From: Bigelowiella natans CCMP2755
Lineage: Eukaryota > Cercozoa > Chlorarachniophyceae
Assembly (NCBI GenBank): GCA_000320545.1
Contig: ADNK01003381.1
Location: forward strand, 1-64,000
Reading direction: 5' to 3'
Length of the DNA stretch: 64,000 bases
Shown here: in pieces, positions 55,331-64,000 of the stretch
Layout: each line of letters starts with the position of its first letter
Position numbering within the stretch: position 1 is the stretch's first letter
Notes under the pieces: generated by a model
Database searches by the model: none
What the model was told of the DNA's origin: nothing
What the model saw: the letters and a program-made list of their open reading frames with translations, nothing else
Position numbers and translations under genes: made by a program

Positions 55331-56173
55331 TCCTTACATGAAGCTGTTGCACAAAGAGACGGGGATACGATCGATCGACTTATGGAGATCGATAATATCA
55401 ACGTCGAGGCCAAGAATAACAATGGACTCACACCCCTTTACTATGCTGCTTGGAATGGCCATATTGATGCGGTGCAGTACCTGGTGGAGAAGGCCAACGC
55501 CGACGTCGAGGCCAAGAATAACGATGGATGGACACCCCTCCACCGTGCTGCTCGCAATGGCCATGTTCATGCGGTGCAGTACCTCGTGGAGAAGGCCAAC
55601 GCCAACGTCGAGGCCAAGAATAACTATGGATCGACACCTCTCCACTATGCTGCTCGACATGGCCATGTTGATGCGGTGCAGTACCTCGTGGAGAAGGCCA
55701 ACGCCAACGTCGAGGCCAGGGATGTGATCGGATACACACCTCTCCACTGTGCTGCTGACAATGGCCATGTTGATGCGATGCAGTACCTGGTGGAGAAGGC
55801 CAACGCCAACGTCGAGGCCAATAATAACGATGGATGGACACCCCTCCACCATGCTGCTCGACTTGGCCGTGTTGATGCGGTGCAGTACCTGGTGGAGAAG
55901 GCCAACGCCAACGTCGAGGCCAAGGATAGCCGCGGAAAGACACCGCTTGATATTGCGAGTCCAGGCTCTGTAAAAGATTATCTAAAGAAGGTATTCGCAT
56001 TATCACCTCTTTGTCGCCGCATCAATTTCAAAAAAACAAATCATTCTTTTATCACATCGCAGGCTGTACAAGCTCGAAGAAAGAAGGAACAGGTAAGCGA
56101 GTGCAGAGTAGAAAAAACAGTCAAAAAAATTAAAGATAGTTTAGCAAGAAGAATATTAATGGCTGAGTATTGA
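55331..56173 (+). CDS. Ankyrin-repeat protein 1 (5' exon missing), 2 exons seen
   Basis: Exons 55331-55990 and 56063-56173, joined in phase, end in TGA. It starts with a half repeat (SLHEAVAQRDGDTIDRLMEI), then five full 33-residue ankyrin repeats GxTPLHxAAxxGHxDAVQYLVEKANANVEAKN and a closing repeat (GKTPLDIASPGSVKDYLKK). The second exon encodes a charged helix (AVQARRKKEQ, KTVKKIKDSLARR). The 99-bp repeats are nearly identical in DNA, suggesting recent expansion or gene conversion. Ankyrin arrays bind proteins; the partner is unknown. Tail and array match the ankyrin genes at 26.5 and 56.5 kb. Confidence 0.8.
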   Translation, partial: SLHEAVAQRDGDTIDRLMEIDNINVEAKNNNGLTPLYYAAWNGHIDAVQYLVEKANADVEAKNNDGWTPLHRAARNGHVHAVQYLVEKANANVEAKNNYGSTPLHYAARHGHVDAVQYLVEKANANVEARDVIGYTPLHCAADNGHVDAMQYLVEKANANVEANNNDGWTPLHHAARLGRVDAVQYLVEKANANVEAKDSRGKTPLDIASPGSVKDYLKKVFALSPLCRRINFKKTNHSFITSQAVQARRKKEQVSECRVEKTVKKIKDSLARRILMAEY

Positions 56174-56450
56174 TGTCACATTCACTGCAGCATGTGCAAC
56201 ATTGTGACATCTTGTCATGTAAGAAGAAGAAGAGCATATCTTCAAACATTTTAAGGGAGGAGAGGAGGAAAGTGAGAAAGAGAAGTGAGAAAACGATATG
56301 GGTGTTCTCAAGAGAACATGAGAGGAAAGAAATTTCATTTCTTCATCATTAAAGTTGGTTTGACATGCAACTTTCCATTGATGGAATTATTTTTCAAAGC
56401 TCTTTCTCGAAGCTTGTTGAAAAACCGTTTTCATTAATGCATACATTTAG

Positions 56451-57081
56451 GCATTACTCGATGCTGCAAGACGAGGGGATGTACATGCGATACGTCATTT
56501 TGTGGAAATCGATAACATCAACGTCGAGGCCAGGGATGTGATCGGATACACACCTCTCCACGCTGCTGCTCGACATGGCCATATTGATGTGGTGCAGTAC
56601 CTTGTGGAGAAGGCCGACGCCAACGTCGAGGCCAAGAGTAGGTTTGGATGGACACCCCTCCACCGTGCTGCTGATATTGGCTTTATTGATGTGGTGCAGT
56701 ACCTTGTGGAGAAGGCCAACGCCAACGTCGAGGCGAAGGATATATATGGATACACACCTTTACATCGTGCTGCTCGTAATGGCCATGTTGATGCGGTGCG
56801 GTACCTTGTGAACAAGGCTAATGCTGACGTCCACACTAAAAGCAAACGTGGAGTGACACTGCTAAGTTCTGCAAAAGGGTGTGCTGTTAAAGAGTACCTG
56901 AAAGAGGTATTACCATAATCGTCATCCTTCTATTTCGTTCAAGGTCTTGCTGATGATTATATATAACCACGAATAGGCTATCCAAGCACAGAAAGAAGCG
57001 CTGCTAAGGGTTGAGAAGAAATTAGTAGCTGAGAAGGTGAGCAAGTTAAAAGATAAAAGAGGAGCCAAGAGAGAAGAATAA
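56451..57081 (+). CDS. Ankyrin-repeat protein 2 (5' exon uncertain), 2 exons seen
   Basis: Exons 56451-56906 and 56977-57081, in phase, end in TAA. A half repeat (ALLDAARRGDVHAIRHFVEI) leads into three full repeats of the same NVEAK type and a closing unit ending VKEYLKE. The second exon is the charged tail (AIQAQKEALLRVEKK, KLKDKRGAKREE). An open frame at 56170-56352 (Lys/Arg-rich) might supply the start but was not joined. This gene and ankyrin gene 1 are tandem copies of one architecture; a single long transcript covering both cannot be excluded. Confidence 0.76.
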
Positions 57082-57348
57082 TTTGATATGGACCGCACAT
57101 CGATATATTTTGCTATGACAACGTCATAACTCATAAGCGAAAGACGCTAAAATAATAAGGGTGAGAGAATAGGAGGGCTGTGTATGGAGCGAGAGTTAGA
57201 GAAATGTAGGTGACCTCCACAAATCCATACCATTTTGTCCGTTTTTTTCAGTAGCAGATTTATCACATTCTTTACAATAAATATAGGATGTCGATAGGAT
57301 ATAGAGTATTAGACTATTGCACGTATATTCCTCAGCCATTATTATATT

Positions 57349-59265
57349 ATGTTTCCAAGGGAGATATGGATACGACAACACACCGCCCTGAGAAAGCAGA
57401 TAACGCTAGCATTCTGGAGAAGGTATCCTCATTTGAACTGTGCAAGCGCCCAAACGAATATGCTTTCCTCTCTAATACTAAAAAAGATTTTGATGCAACT
57501 TACTACTCTGAATATGGAAGAGGAGCTTCATTTAAGCAAGGTATCTTTTGAAAGACTATGGGGTGTATACGTGGTCTGAGAGTGAATTATGTGTGTATAT
57601 ACTCGTGAACCTTGCTACATCGGCTACAATCTATGACGAATCGCAAGTGATTTTTGAACATGCTATCTATATATTGTAAACATGTGATCTATGATTAGAG
57701 GAGTACCTCTCAAGCTATCATCCAAAAGGCCGAAAAGATCTTATACGGGTTTGTCATCACATTTTACGCAAAACTAAAGAGAGGGAGAAAATGATGAGTT
57801 TTTGACACCACACACGCACTACACCCTTGAATACATATAGCTGTGTATGGGTCTACGCTGTATCACGAGGCTGGTTTAAATTTCCAATCATCTTATATCT
57901 CATCAGGGATGCCAGAAAGGCTTCAAAGGCAGAAATACAAAAACCTGGAGGTGTGTGCATAATAATGTGCATGTTTTCCATGTGAGACGTGCTGTACGCA
58001 CTTAGTGATTATGACTGCTAGATGCGGTTGCTCTAATCGGATTACGCATTTCAGGCCATATTGGAGAGGATACACAAATGGACGCCGTTCGTCGAGAACT
58101 TTTATCTTTAATAGCTAAGGTGTTAATTGTGTATACTATTATTATAATACTAGCATGCGTGTTGGCCTACAATAATGTTTCAGCAAAATAGCGCACTACA
58201 TATCTACACTATATTTGTCCCGCTGTGGAATAAACGACTGAATCATAGCAACTGCCGTTGCAGGTAAAGAACGAGAACTTAGAGCATTCGTCTTCGTCAT
58301 CTAAATTGTTGGGAAAGCGTAATCGATCTGAACAAGACGCCCTATCCTTGGATCAACAAAAGCAAAAACTTCTACAAACCGAGGTGATTTGCGTGCAATA
58401 CCATTTTAGTAGAACAAGACTAATCGCTATCGAGTCATCAAAATATACCCTCGACGGAGACTCAATGTGACACAACGTTATCATCAGGTGGTGGGGGGAG
58501 ATCACATCGTTGTCATCAAGGGATTGATTCCGGACGATTACAAAGATGTTCGAAACAACAACACGTACCTTTGGATAAACGGAGAACATCGCATAAAAGA
58601 CATCGTTCAAGTCTTTAAGCCTATCCAGAGCAAGCATGTAGTGAAATACGACTATGATGAGACGGTAGAGCTGCATGGAGACGCTGATGAGAAATTAGCA
58701 GTGAGGTTTCTACGGTCTGATAATGGAACAGTCCAGAGGATAACGCACAAACGTAAGGAATCCGCCACAATTCACCTCAGCGGAGAGATCATCCTCAAAA
58801 GCAACTTCCCCATTGAAAAGTTAGAGCTATTAGACGAAGATATGAAGCCCATCAAGAACAAAAAGTATAAGTGGTTGCTGTATGATGAGCCATGGAAGCG
58901 GCAGCAGCGGCAGCATCCTCTCGATTCTACATCATTTGCTAAGTTTGATTCATCTTGGAAACTTTCTAAAAGGGTTAAATTATCACCTAAATTGTCTTCG
59001 AAAGTTAAACCTCAAATTGCTGAATACGTACGTAAAACCGAGAAACATCATATCAAGAATGTTGATAACTCAATGAAAACAGAAACGACACAGGTACATT
59101 CAATTAATTACGATTCTGAAGGGATGATTTTGGTATGTTCTCTGTGTTTCCGATTGGCATACAACATAATAGATTTTCTAATAAACGTTGATCGGAAATA
59201 ATATTCATTTCATTGTTTTATAGAAATCGGCCATACGAGTAAATAAGGAACCTGGAATTAATTGA
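57349..59265 (+). CDS. Gene C of the unrecognised family, about 372 aa, 7 exons
   Basis: Exons 57349-57540, 57699-57748, 57907-57950, 58055-58119, 58264-58383, 58488-59093 and 59224-59265 join in phase and end in TGA; the start is uncertain. The N-terminal 160 residues are helical and polar (KAEIQKPGG, DAVRRELLSLIAK, a Ser run, GKRNRSEQDAL, DQQKQKLLQTE). The family domain follows at about residues 163-300: VRNNNTYLWINGEHR, AVRFLRSDNG, TIHLSGEIILKSNFP, KLELLDEDMKP. It is more diverged than A and B (LSGEIIL in place of ICGKIIL), and its C-terminal 65 residues are Lys-rich. It directly follows the two ankyrin genes on the same strand. No known domain recognised. Confidence 0.73.
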
Positions 59266-59279
59266 TTAGGCTTTGTCGG

Positions 59280-59910
59280 CCTTCTAGCCTTGCTAGCTTG
59301 TCTTGTTGTGGACTCCCTCAGCAGTTCTAGAGTTTAGAGATACTGCGCTTTTGTGAAAAATTCGACATTTATCTAGATGTCATACGCGCCAATCTAGCAA
59401 TGATCTATTTTCTGAATACATATTATTAACATCTACACATCTATGTATGCTAGTATGTCTAGATGTTAAAGTGAAACCTTCATGCTAGCTAGCTAGCATG
59501 CTAGAATCGTTCTAGCGTTACCACATTATTACATGATGCCATCTAGGCATGCTTATACGTAACGGTAGACATTTTAGAGAGACGTCTAGACGATTTAGAG
59601 AGCACTTCTAGACTTCTAGGCTTAATCTAGCTCCAGCTAGCTAGCTAGCTGTGGGATAGTACATCACATGCCTTCTAGCCTTGCTAGCTTGTGCTAGCTT
59701 GAATCTGCGCAACATGTGCTGCGCATGTACGTGCATTCATGTGCATTCAATGAAAGCCTTCACACATAAATACGATGTCTAGATGTCAGAATATGCATCC
59801 CCAGCAGTAGCTAGAGAGCAGCAGCGTTACACATGGAGTAATTTGTCGATGTAGTGGAACGCAACATTCTAGCATTCTAGCAACCAAGCAGGCTAACTTT
59901 GTTGTTATTA
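59280..59910. other. CTAG-rich island between convergent genes
   Basis: The densest example: about two dozen CTAG words in 630 bp, including CATGCTAGCTAGCTAGCATG near 59483 and runs of GCTAGCTAGCTAGCT near 59636. A TTCTAGCCTTGCTAGCTTG block occurs near 59282 and again near 59672. No coding frame. Confidence 0.7.
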
Positions 59911-60110
59911 TTTGTTGTTAGAAATAAATTTTAATAATTCACTATACACGTTATATTCACGTTATATTTATTGCTAAGAATTACTTACTAAATAACTCTA
60001 ATCGATAAAATAAAGTGTTAAGAACGGTAAATACAATTTAAATTCCGTTCGCAGATACTGCAGTGCATTAGCAACATGCTTGCATTCGAGATTGGAGGAA
60101 GAAATCCTTT

Positions 60111-61220
60111 CTACTTTGATGCCAGTACCTCAGGTACCGCCCAGGTATTTCTATCTTTCAGAGCGAACCGTACATCTACCGGAATGAACCCTATGACGCC
60201 ATGGATAATTTTGTGTAAATTTCATCATCATCACTACAACATCTTTGAGAAAAACTGTACCAATTCCGAATGAGTTTTTCTTATAACCATGGTAGAATTC
60301 CATCGCATTACCACTGTGCAACTGAAGAACCGAGACATGAGCGTTGAATAATATGAACGTTCTAAAAGAAAAACTTACCTTATTTGTTTTAATATATTTT
60401 TCGAGGGCGGGGTAGCAACGATGAACCATCAACAATATACTCAAGAAGCCAAGTTGGGGAATAAACTTCCACTTAGCTTCCACGGTTTTGCAACCCTAAG
60501 ATTTTTTAGGTAAGAATATTATACGCGCAGAACTAAAAATCGAGAATACCTACTAAAAATCGAGAATACCTGAAGCAAAAATGTTTTATATCCTGCCTTC
60601 AGTAGGCATTCCTTTGCACTAGCATCTATCGATTGAAGATATCATTGAGACCATGAAAACCACAATGGAGAATTTGGTCATTACCAAGGTCCTCTTCCAT
60701 AACTCCGACAGCCCACCTAAAAGGTAGAACTAAATGATTCGAAATATAACTCAAAAACAGAAAGCAGACAAACCTCGTCTTATCCTCAGGAGTTTTCTCA
60801 GGATCATCATAGTACACGCCTACCTAACGTGAATATAGACAAAAGTAAATGGTAGGCCCATATTTCTAATGGTAGGACTCATATTTCTTACCATCCTTGC
60901 GTTGTGATCGCAATTTTCCCAATGAGTGCAGAAAGCGCTTTAAATGCCGGTCCAACCTGAGAACATCTCATCGTCACACAAAACTACATTAACCCAAATG
61001 TTCTCTACCTTCTTCATTCCTCCCGTGTAGTACTTGTAAATGATTTGTTTAGGCTTCACATCCTCAACAGAAACCTGAAAGTCATGGGTTTCTTCAACAA
61101 AGTAGGTTTCTCTCGTTCCATCAACAATACCGTGGGCCAGGTAAACACTACCAGCTGCGCGAGAAAGCCGACGAATAGCACAAGAGCACTGACACCGAGA
61201 GCGATCCAGGGCGGACTCAT
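60111..61220 (-). CDS. TEX264-like (GyrI/SOUL-fold) membrane-anchored protein
   Basis: Start ATG at 61220. Supported exons: 61131-61220, 61009-61074, 60892-60956, 60774-60823, one starting at 60716, 60379-60495, 60288-60321 and 60111-60190 with TAG. An N-terminal membrane anchor (WIALGVSALVLFVGFLAQLV) is followed by KQIIYKYYTGGMKKVGPAFK, GVYYDDPEKTPEDKTRWAVG, the block SILLMVHRCYPALEKYIK and EFYHGFIPVDVRF. The order, spacing and anchor match TEX264 family proteins, ER-membrane proteins that in animals act as ER-phagy receptors; that role here is inference. Two junctions are not clean: 60892 to 60823 leaves the frame off by one nucleotide, and the end of the exon from 60716 is unclear. I may be missing a small exon, or the copy is damaged. 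Confidence 0.7.
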
Positions 61221-61255
61221 TGTTTGGGCTTTGATAGGTTGTGCAGGCGGGGCTC

Positions 61256-61301
61256 GGAAGACCTTCAGTCGTGTTTGTACAAACACGACGGAAGGTCTTC
61301 C
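61256..61301. repeat. 46-bp inverted repeat (hairpin)
   Basis: Two 23-bp arms around the centre GTGTTTGTACAAACAC pair perfectly except one A/G mismatch (67 against 90 within 612xx). It lies 36 bp upstream of the TEX264-like ATG, in its 5' leader or promoter. Confidence 0.9.
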
Positions 61302-61738
61302 TTCTATTTTCTGCCAATAAATGCAATGGATTTGTTTCCAACGACAAGCCTATAAGACCCCTTCGCCCAAAATAGTCCTTACGAGCCCACAATTCAAGTC
61401 AGATGGATGCCTATAATTCGCGGTTTTTTTAGCAAAATAAATCTCATTTGATGGATTATTTGGTTGTCTCTCTGAAGATTATGTCAGAAATCGCTCTCGT
61501 CTGCAGTGCGACACAACGTCTTTGGGCTGAACAAAGAGAAACTTCTTCATCTATATTGCCCTCTATTTCTAGGAGAAGTATGGGTGCGTGCATTCCCCCT
61601 CCAGATTCGGTCAGCAACCTGGTAGAATATCACCCACGTAGACTCTCGACCCAAGCAATCAGGGCTGGAGGGACGCACCTGAATGCAGAGTAGTATGCAG
61701 TCGAAATTGCAGTCTCAAGAAGTCGAAAATCATTCCTA
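61302..61738. promoter_or_regulatory. Divergent promoter region
   Basis: Between the TEX264-like gene (-) and the esterase gene (+). TGCGACA occurs at 61507. The open frame at 61448-61693 (+) is probably leader or upstream exon sequence. Confidence 0.45.
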
Positions 61739-63178
61739 ATGTTGCGTTTGATAAGACGGTCTACCTTAATCACTCTTTTTTGTGCTGTCTCTAGCCTGAT
61801 CTGTGTGCAGATCTTCGTCGCCGCGCAGTTCTACTTTCATGAGCCTCGCAGCCTTCTCGTAGATGAAATGAAAGCTACTTTCACCGGGAAAGACCCCGCG
61901 AAAGCGCTGGATTCCCATGATGTGGGCGGAAAGCAGGAGTCCCGACACTTTTTCAACCTCCCCAAAGGCTGGCTCAAGCTCGACACGGCGCGGGTGTTTG
62001 TGGGCGGGTTCTCCAACGGAGCAGATTTCGCACACCAGTTCCACCTTGCCTTCTCGGGGAAGATCAGCGGTGCATGCATTGTGGCCGGTCAGCCATACCA
62101 CTGCGCCACCACTTACTTTGGCGGCTCCGACCCCCTGGTTATGAAGCTCAGTGGGAATTCTGTGCCATTCTGCCACAACTGCGATTATGACAGCACTACT
62201 TATAGTCTGTATACACTCTCCGAGGACCACTGCAAGCGCTGGCCCGACATCGTTGACATCAGTAGGCTCATCGACTATGTGAATAGGGATCCAGACCTTG
62301 ATGACACAAGCAACCTCAGAGATCCGAGGCAACGAGTCTTTCTATTTCGAGCCACAAAAGACGAGACTTATCTCCCTGGGTCCGTCGCTGGTGTCCAGGG
62401 GCTTTACGCTCAGCTGATGCAAGATTCTAACGAGCAGGTTCTGTTCGAACACAGTGTCGAAGGTGGGCACGGGTTCATCGTCAGCAGGGATTATGATGTG
62501 GCCGAAGAATGCCTCAAGCATGTTGTCTTTGGAGGAACGAAGCTGATACAAAGGACGGGGGGTAACAGCGCTAGTAGCGGTAGCGGCGAAGGTGGGAGCG
62601 AAACTAGAAGCGACATGCAAGGCCCAGCAGATGGCGCGATTGATTACAGCAACCTTTACTCTTTCAATCAGCGACAGTTCGAAAAAGACGACGATCGGAG
62701 CGCAGGCTTTGGCCTCAAGGCATGGATTTACGTCCCTAAAGCATGCCAGGCTAATACAACGGTCCCCAGCTCGATATCACGAGGGCGTAGCGATGGGAAA
62801 GGAACGGATAACAATGGCAATGAGAAGAGTGGGAACGATAAAGCGAGTTTAGACGAAAATAAAGGGGATATGTGCCCCCTCTTTGTGTGGTTCAACCCGT
62901 GTGGGGATGACGGACTTCATTACGACGTTGGAGCGTTTGAGGGCTGGGCAGAGACGAACAGCATTGTGGTTCTTAGGCCAACGGTGATTCGGAACAACTG
63001 TGAATTGCGTGGCTCAGCGCATGGATGCGGCGGAGCAGTGACCCGCGGATGTTGGGATGTCTACGGATATCATGGCAAAGATTATGCGAAGAGATCTGGG
63101 CCACACATGAGACTCGCAAATCGGGTCATTCAGTACGTCCTGGATCGGCGATTTACCGACGGCGCTGATGGGGATTAG
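61739..63178 (+). CDS. Secreted PHB-depolymerase-like esterase, 479 aa, no introns
   Basis: A single open frame from ATG 61739 to TAG. The N-terminus is a signal anchor or signal peptide (LITLFCAVSSLICVQIFVAA). The alpha/beta hydrolase core shows VFVGGFSNGADFAHQFHLAF with nucleophile Ser92, then GACIVAGQPYHC, a Cys-rich segment (FCHNCDYD, HCKRW), and EGGHGF with the likely catalytic His. The C-terminal part after a Gly/Ser/Asn-rich linker has LFVWFNPCGDD, CGGAVTRGCWDVYGYHGKDY and GPHMRLANRVI, features of extracellular polyhydroxybutyrate depolymerase-type esterases. Segment order looks permuted relative to what I recall, with the NPCG block after the Ser/His part. It is intron-free among intron-rich genes, compatible with late acquisition. 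The substrate is unproved. Confidence 0.78.
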   Translation: MLRLIRRSTLITLFCAVSSLICVQIFVAAQFYFHEPRSLLVDEMKATFTGKDPAKALDSHDVGGKQESRHFFNLPKGWLKLDTARVFVGGFSNGADFAHQFHLAFSGKISGACIVAGQPYHCATTYFGGSDPLVMKLSGNSVPFCHNCDYDSTTYSLYTLSEDHCKRWPDIVDISRLIDYVNRDPDLDDTSNLRDPRQRVFLFRATKDETYLPGSVAGVQGLYAQLMQDSNEQVLFEHSVEGGHGFIVSRDYDVAEECLKHVVFGGTKLIQRTGGNSASSGSGEGGSETRSDMQGPADGAIDYSNLYSFNQRQFEKDDDRSAGFGLKAWIYVPKACQANTTVPSSISRGRSDGKGTDNNGNEKSGNDKASLDENKGDMCPLFVWFNPCGDDGLHYDVGAFEGWAETNSIVVLRPTVIRNNCELRGSAHGCGGAVTRGCWDVYGYHGKDYAKRSGPHMRLANRVIQYVLDRRFTDGADGD

Positions 63179-63302
63179 ATTAACTAATGAATTTTAATGA
63201 TAGTCGTCAGAGAACAGGTCTTTGACAAAAATAGCGTATTCTAATAGACCAAGAAATCGGAGGACAAATGATGTGTTCATATTCATAAAAACAGAGTTAA
63301 TG

Positions 63303-63990
63303 ATGATAGACATGCAATACACAATATATATAATATATATAGTGTATTGCTGTGTCTATTACAAGTATGGCTCGAAAATTTGAGTCGAAGCAAAGGTTCT
63401 CAGTTTCCTCACATGCACCAAACATGTCTTCTCCATGTTCCAAGCGGTTGCATCATTGTGCGATTTGAAATGCATGCAACGACTGGCAGTCACACGCGGA
63501 TGAAATCAATTGAATGCTTCTGCGCCCCATTCAACATCTTTGCATGAGATCGATGCATTTTCTGTCATTGCCACATCGCAAATTGCAAGCTTCAATGTTT
63601 TTGCATGTTCTTAGACATGTGCACAGTTTTCACATGATCAAGTTTTCGATTTGTAAGAATTCAAAGATGTGTCATCATTGTTTAACATCATCACAACGTT
63701 CATCATTGTCATCATCATCAGTGTCATGAAAACGAGCTACCGCCCTTTCTTCGGGGGGTCAGCGCGGAACATGGGGCGGTGTAATTACACGATGGGACGA
63801 ATGACATTGTTGTGTGCAGCTCATGTATGCAAGAAGCTTGTTGTTTGTGCATGTGCAATGAAGAGCCTAGCTTTGTGCACATCGATGATCCCAAATTGAG
63901 ATGAATGGATTGATGTTGTTGAGCGTGCAACACACAAGGCAGTCCATGAAATTGGATGGTATATACTTATGATAGACATGCAATGCACAA
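63303..63990. repeat. 22-bp direct repeats bounding a CATG/TGCA-rich island
   Basis: ATGATAGACATGCAAT followed by (A/G)CACAA is found at 63303-63324 and 63969-63990, 666 bp apart with one mismatch. The segment between is rich in CATG, TGCA and ATCAT words, like the other islands, and has no gene. Confidence 0.6.
63314..63350. repeat. AT-rich hairpin downstream of the esterase gene
   Basis: GCAATACAC pairs with GTGTATTGC around a 19-nt TA-rich centre that can itself largely pair. It lies 136 bp after the stop codon and may be part of 3' end formation or a small element end. Confidence 0.7.
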
Positions 63991-64000
63991 CACATACAAC

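Noticed and set aside
55331-57081. CRISPR-like array suggested by regularly spaced repeats
   Set aside because: The 99-bp period is the ankyrin repeat in an open reading frame; the host is eukaryotic.
60076-60145. A + strand exon-like piece reading FEIGGRNPFYFDASTSGTAQ between good splice sites
   Set aside because: It overlaps the last exon of the TEX264-like gene on the other strand, and I found no partner exons on +.

Overview
The window is nuclear DNA of an intron-rich eukaryote, most likely a unicellular alga with a secondary plastid. The evidence is dense GT-AG splicing (up to 15 exons in 4 kb), telomere-type TTAGGG units, microsatellites packed into introns, and a plastid-type SnoaL plus PAP/fibrillin protein whose N-terminus reads as a signal peptide followed by an Arg/Ser-rich, transit-like stretch. 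No Phe follows the predicted signal cleavage site, which argues against the diatom/cryptophyte leader style; a chlorarachniophyte is my best guess, unproved. Exons were joined by eye using reading-frame phase; in most genes every junction closes in phase, which is strong internal support.

Layout. 1-7.4 kb: two convergent intron-rich genes, a basic coiled-coil protein (+) and a secreted coiled-coil protein (-). 9.37-15.08 kb: a complete Ty3/gypsy LTR retrotransposon with indistinguishable LTRs, set inside a CTAG/CATG-rich island. 16.3-23.1 kb: divergent genes for an HMG-box protein (-) and a low-complexity coiled-coil/CxxC protein (+). 24.1-27.5 kb: gene B of an unknown family (-), head to head with an ankyrin gene (+) that has an in-frame stop. 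29.3-35.2 kb: a conserved WFQWYC-motif protein and a small Lys-rich protein (-), a class 3 lipase-like protein (+), and a secreted VWD-like protein (-). 37.0-44.8 kb: the plastid SnoaL/fibrillin fusion (-) divergent from a 15-exon alpha/beta hydrolase (+). 45.8-50.0 kb: an unknown membrane protein (-) divergent from a HAD-fold protein that lacks the usual catalytic aspartates (+). 51.2-59.3 kb: genes A and C of the unknown family flanking two tandem ankyrin genes, all on +. 60.1-63.2 kb: a TEX264-like protein (-) divergent from a secreted PHB-depolymerase-like esterase (+).

Two patterns run across the window. Islands rich in the palindromic words CTAG, CATG and TGCA lie mainly where genes end, especially between convergent genes. 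The word TGTCGCA (or TGCGACA) recurs in divergent promoter regions. The strongest candidate for something undescribed is the three-member family A/B/C, which shares a domain of about 110-130 residues (NTYLxxNG near its start, a GxIILxxN strand later) and is each time next to an ankyrin gene of one fixed architecture.
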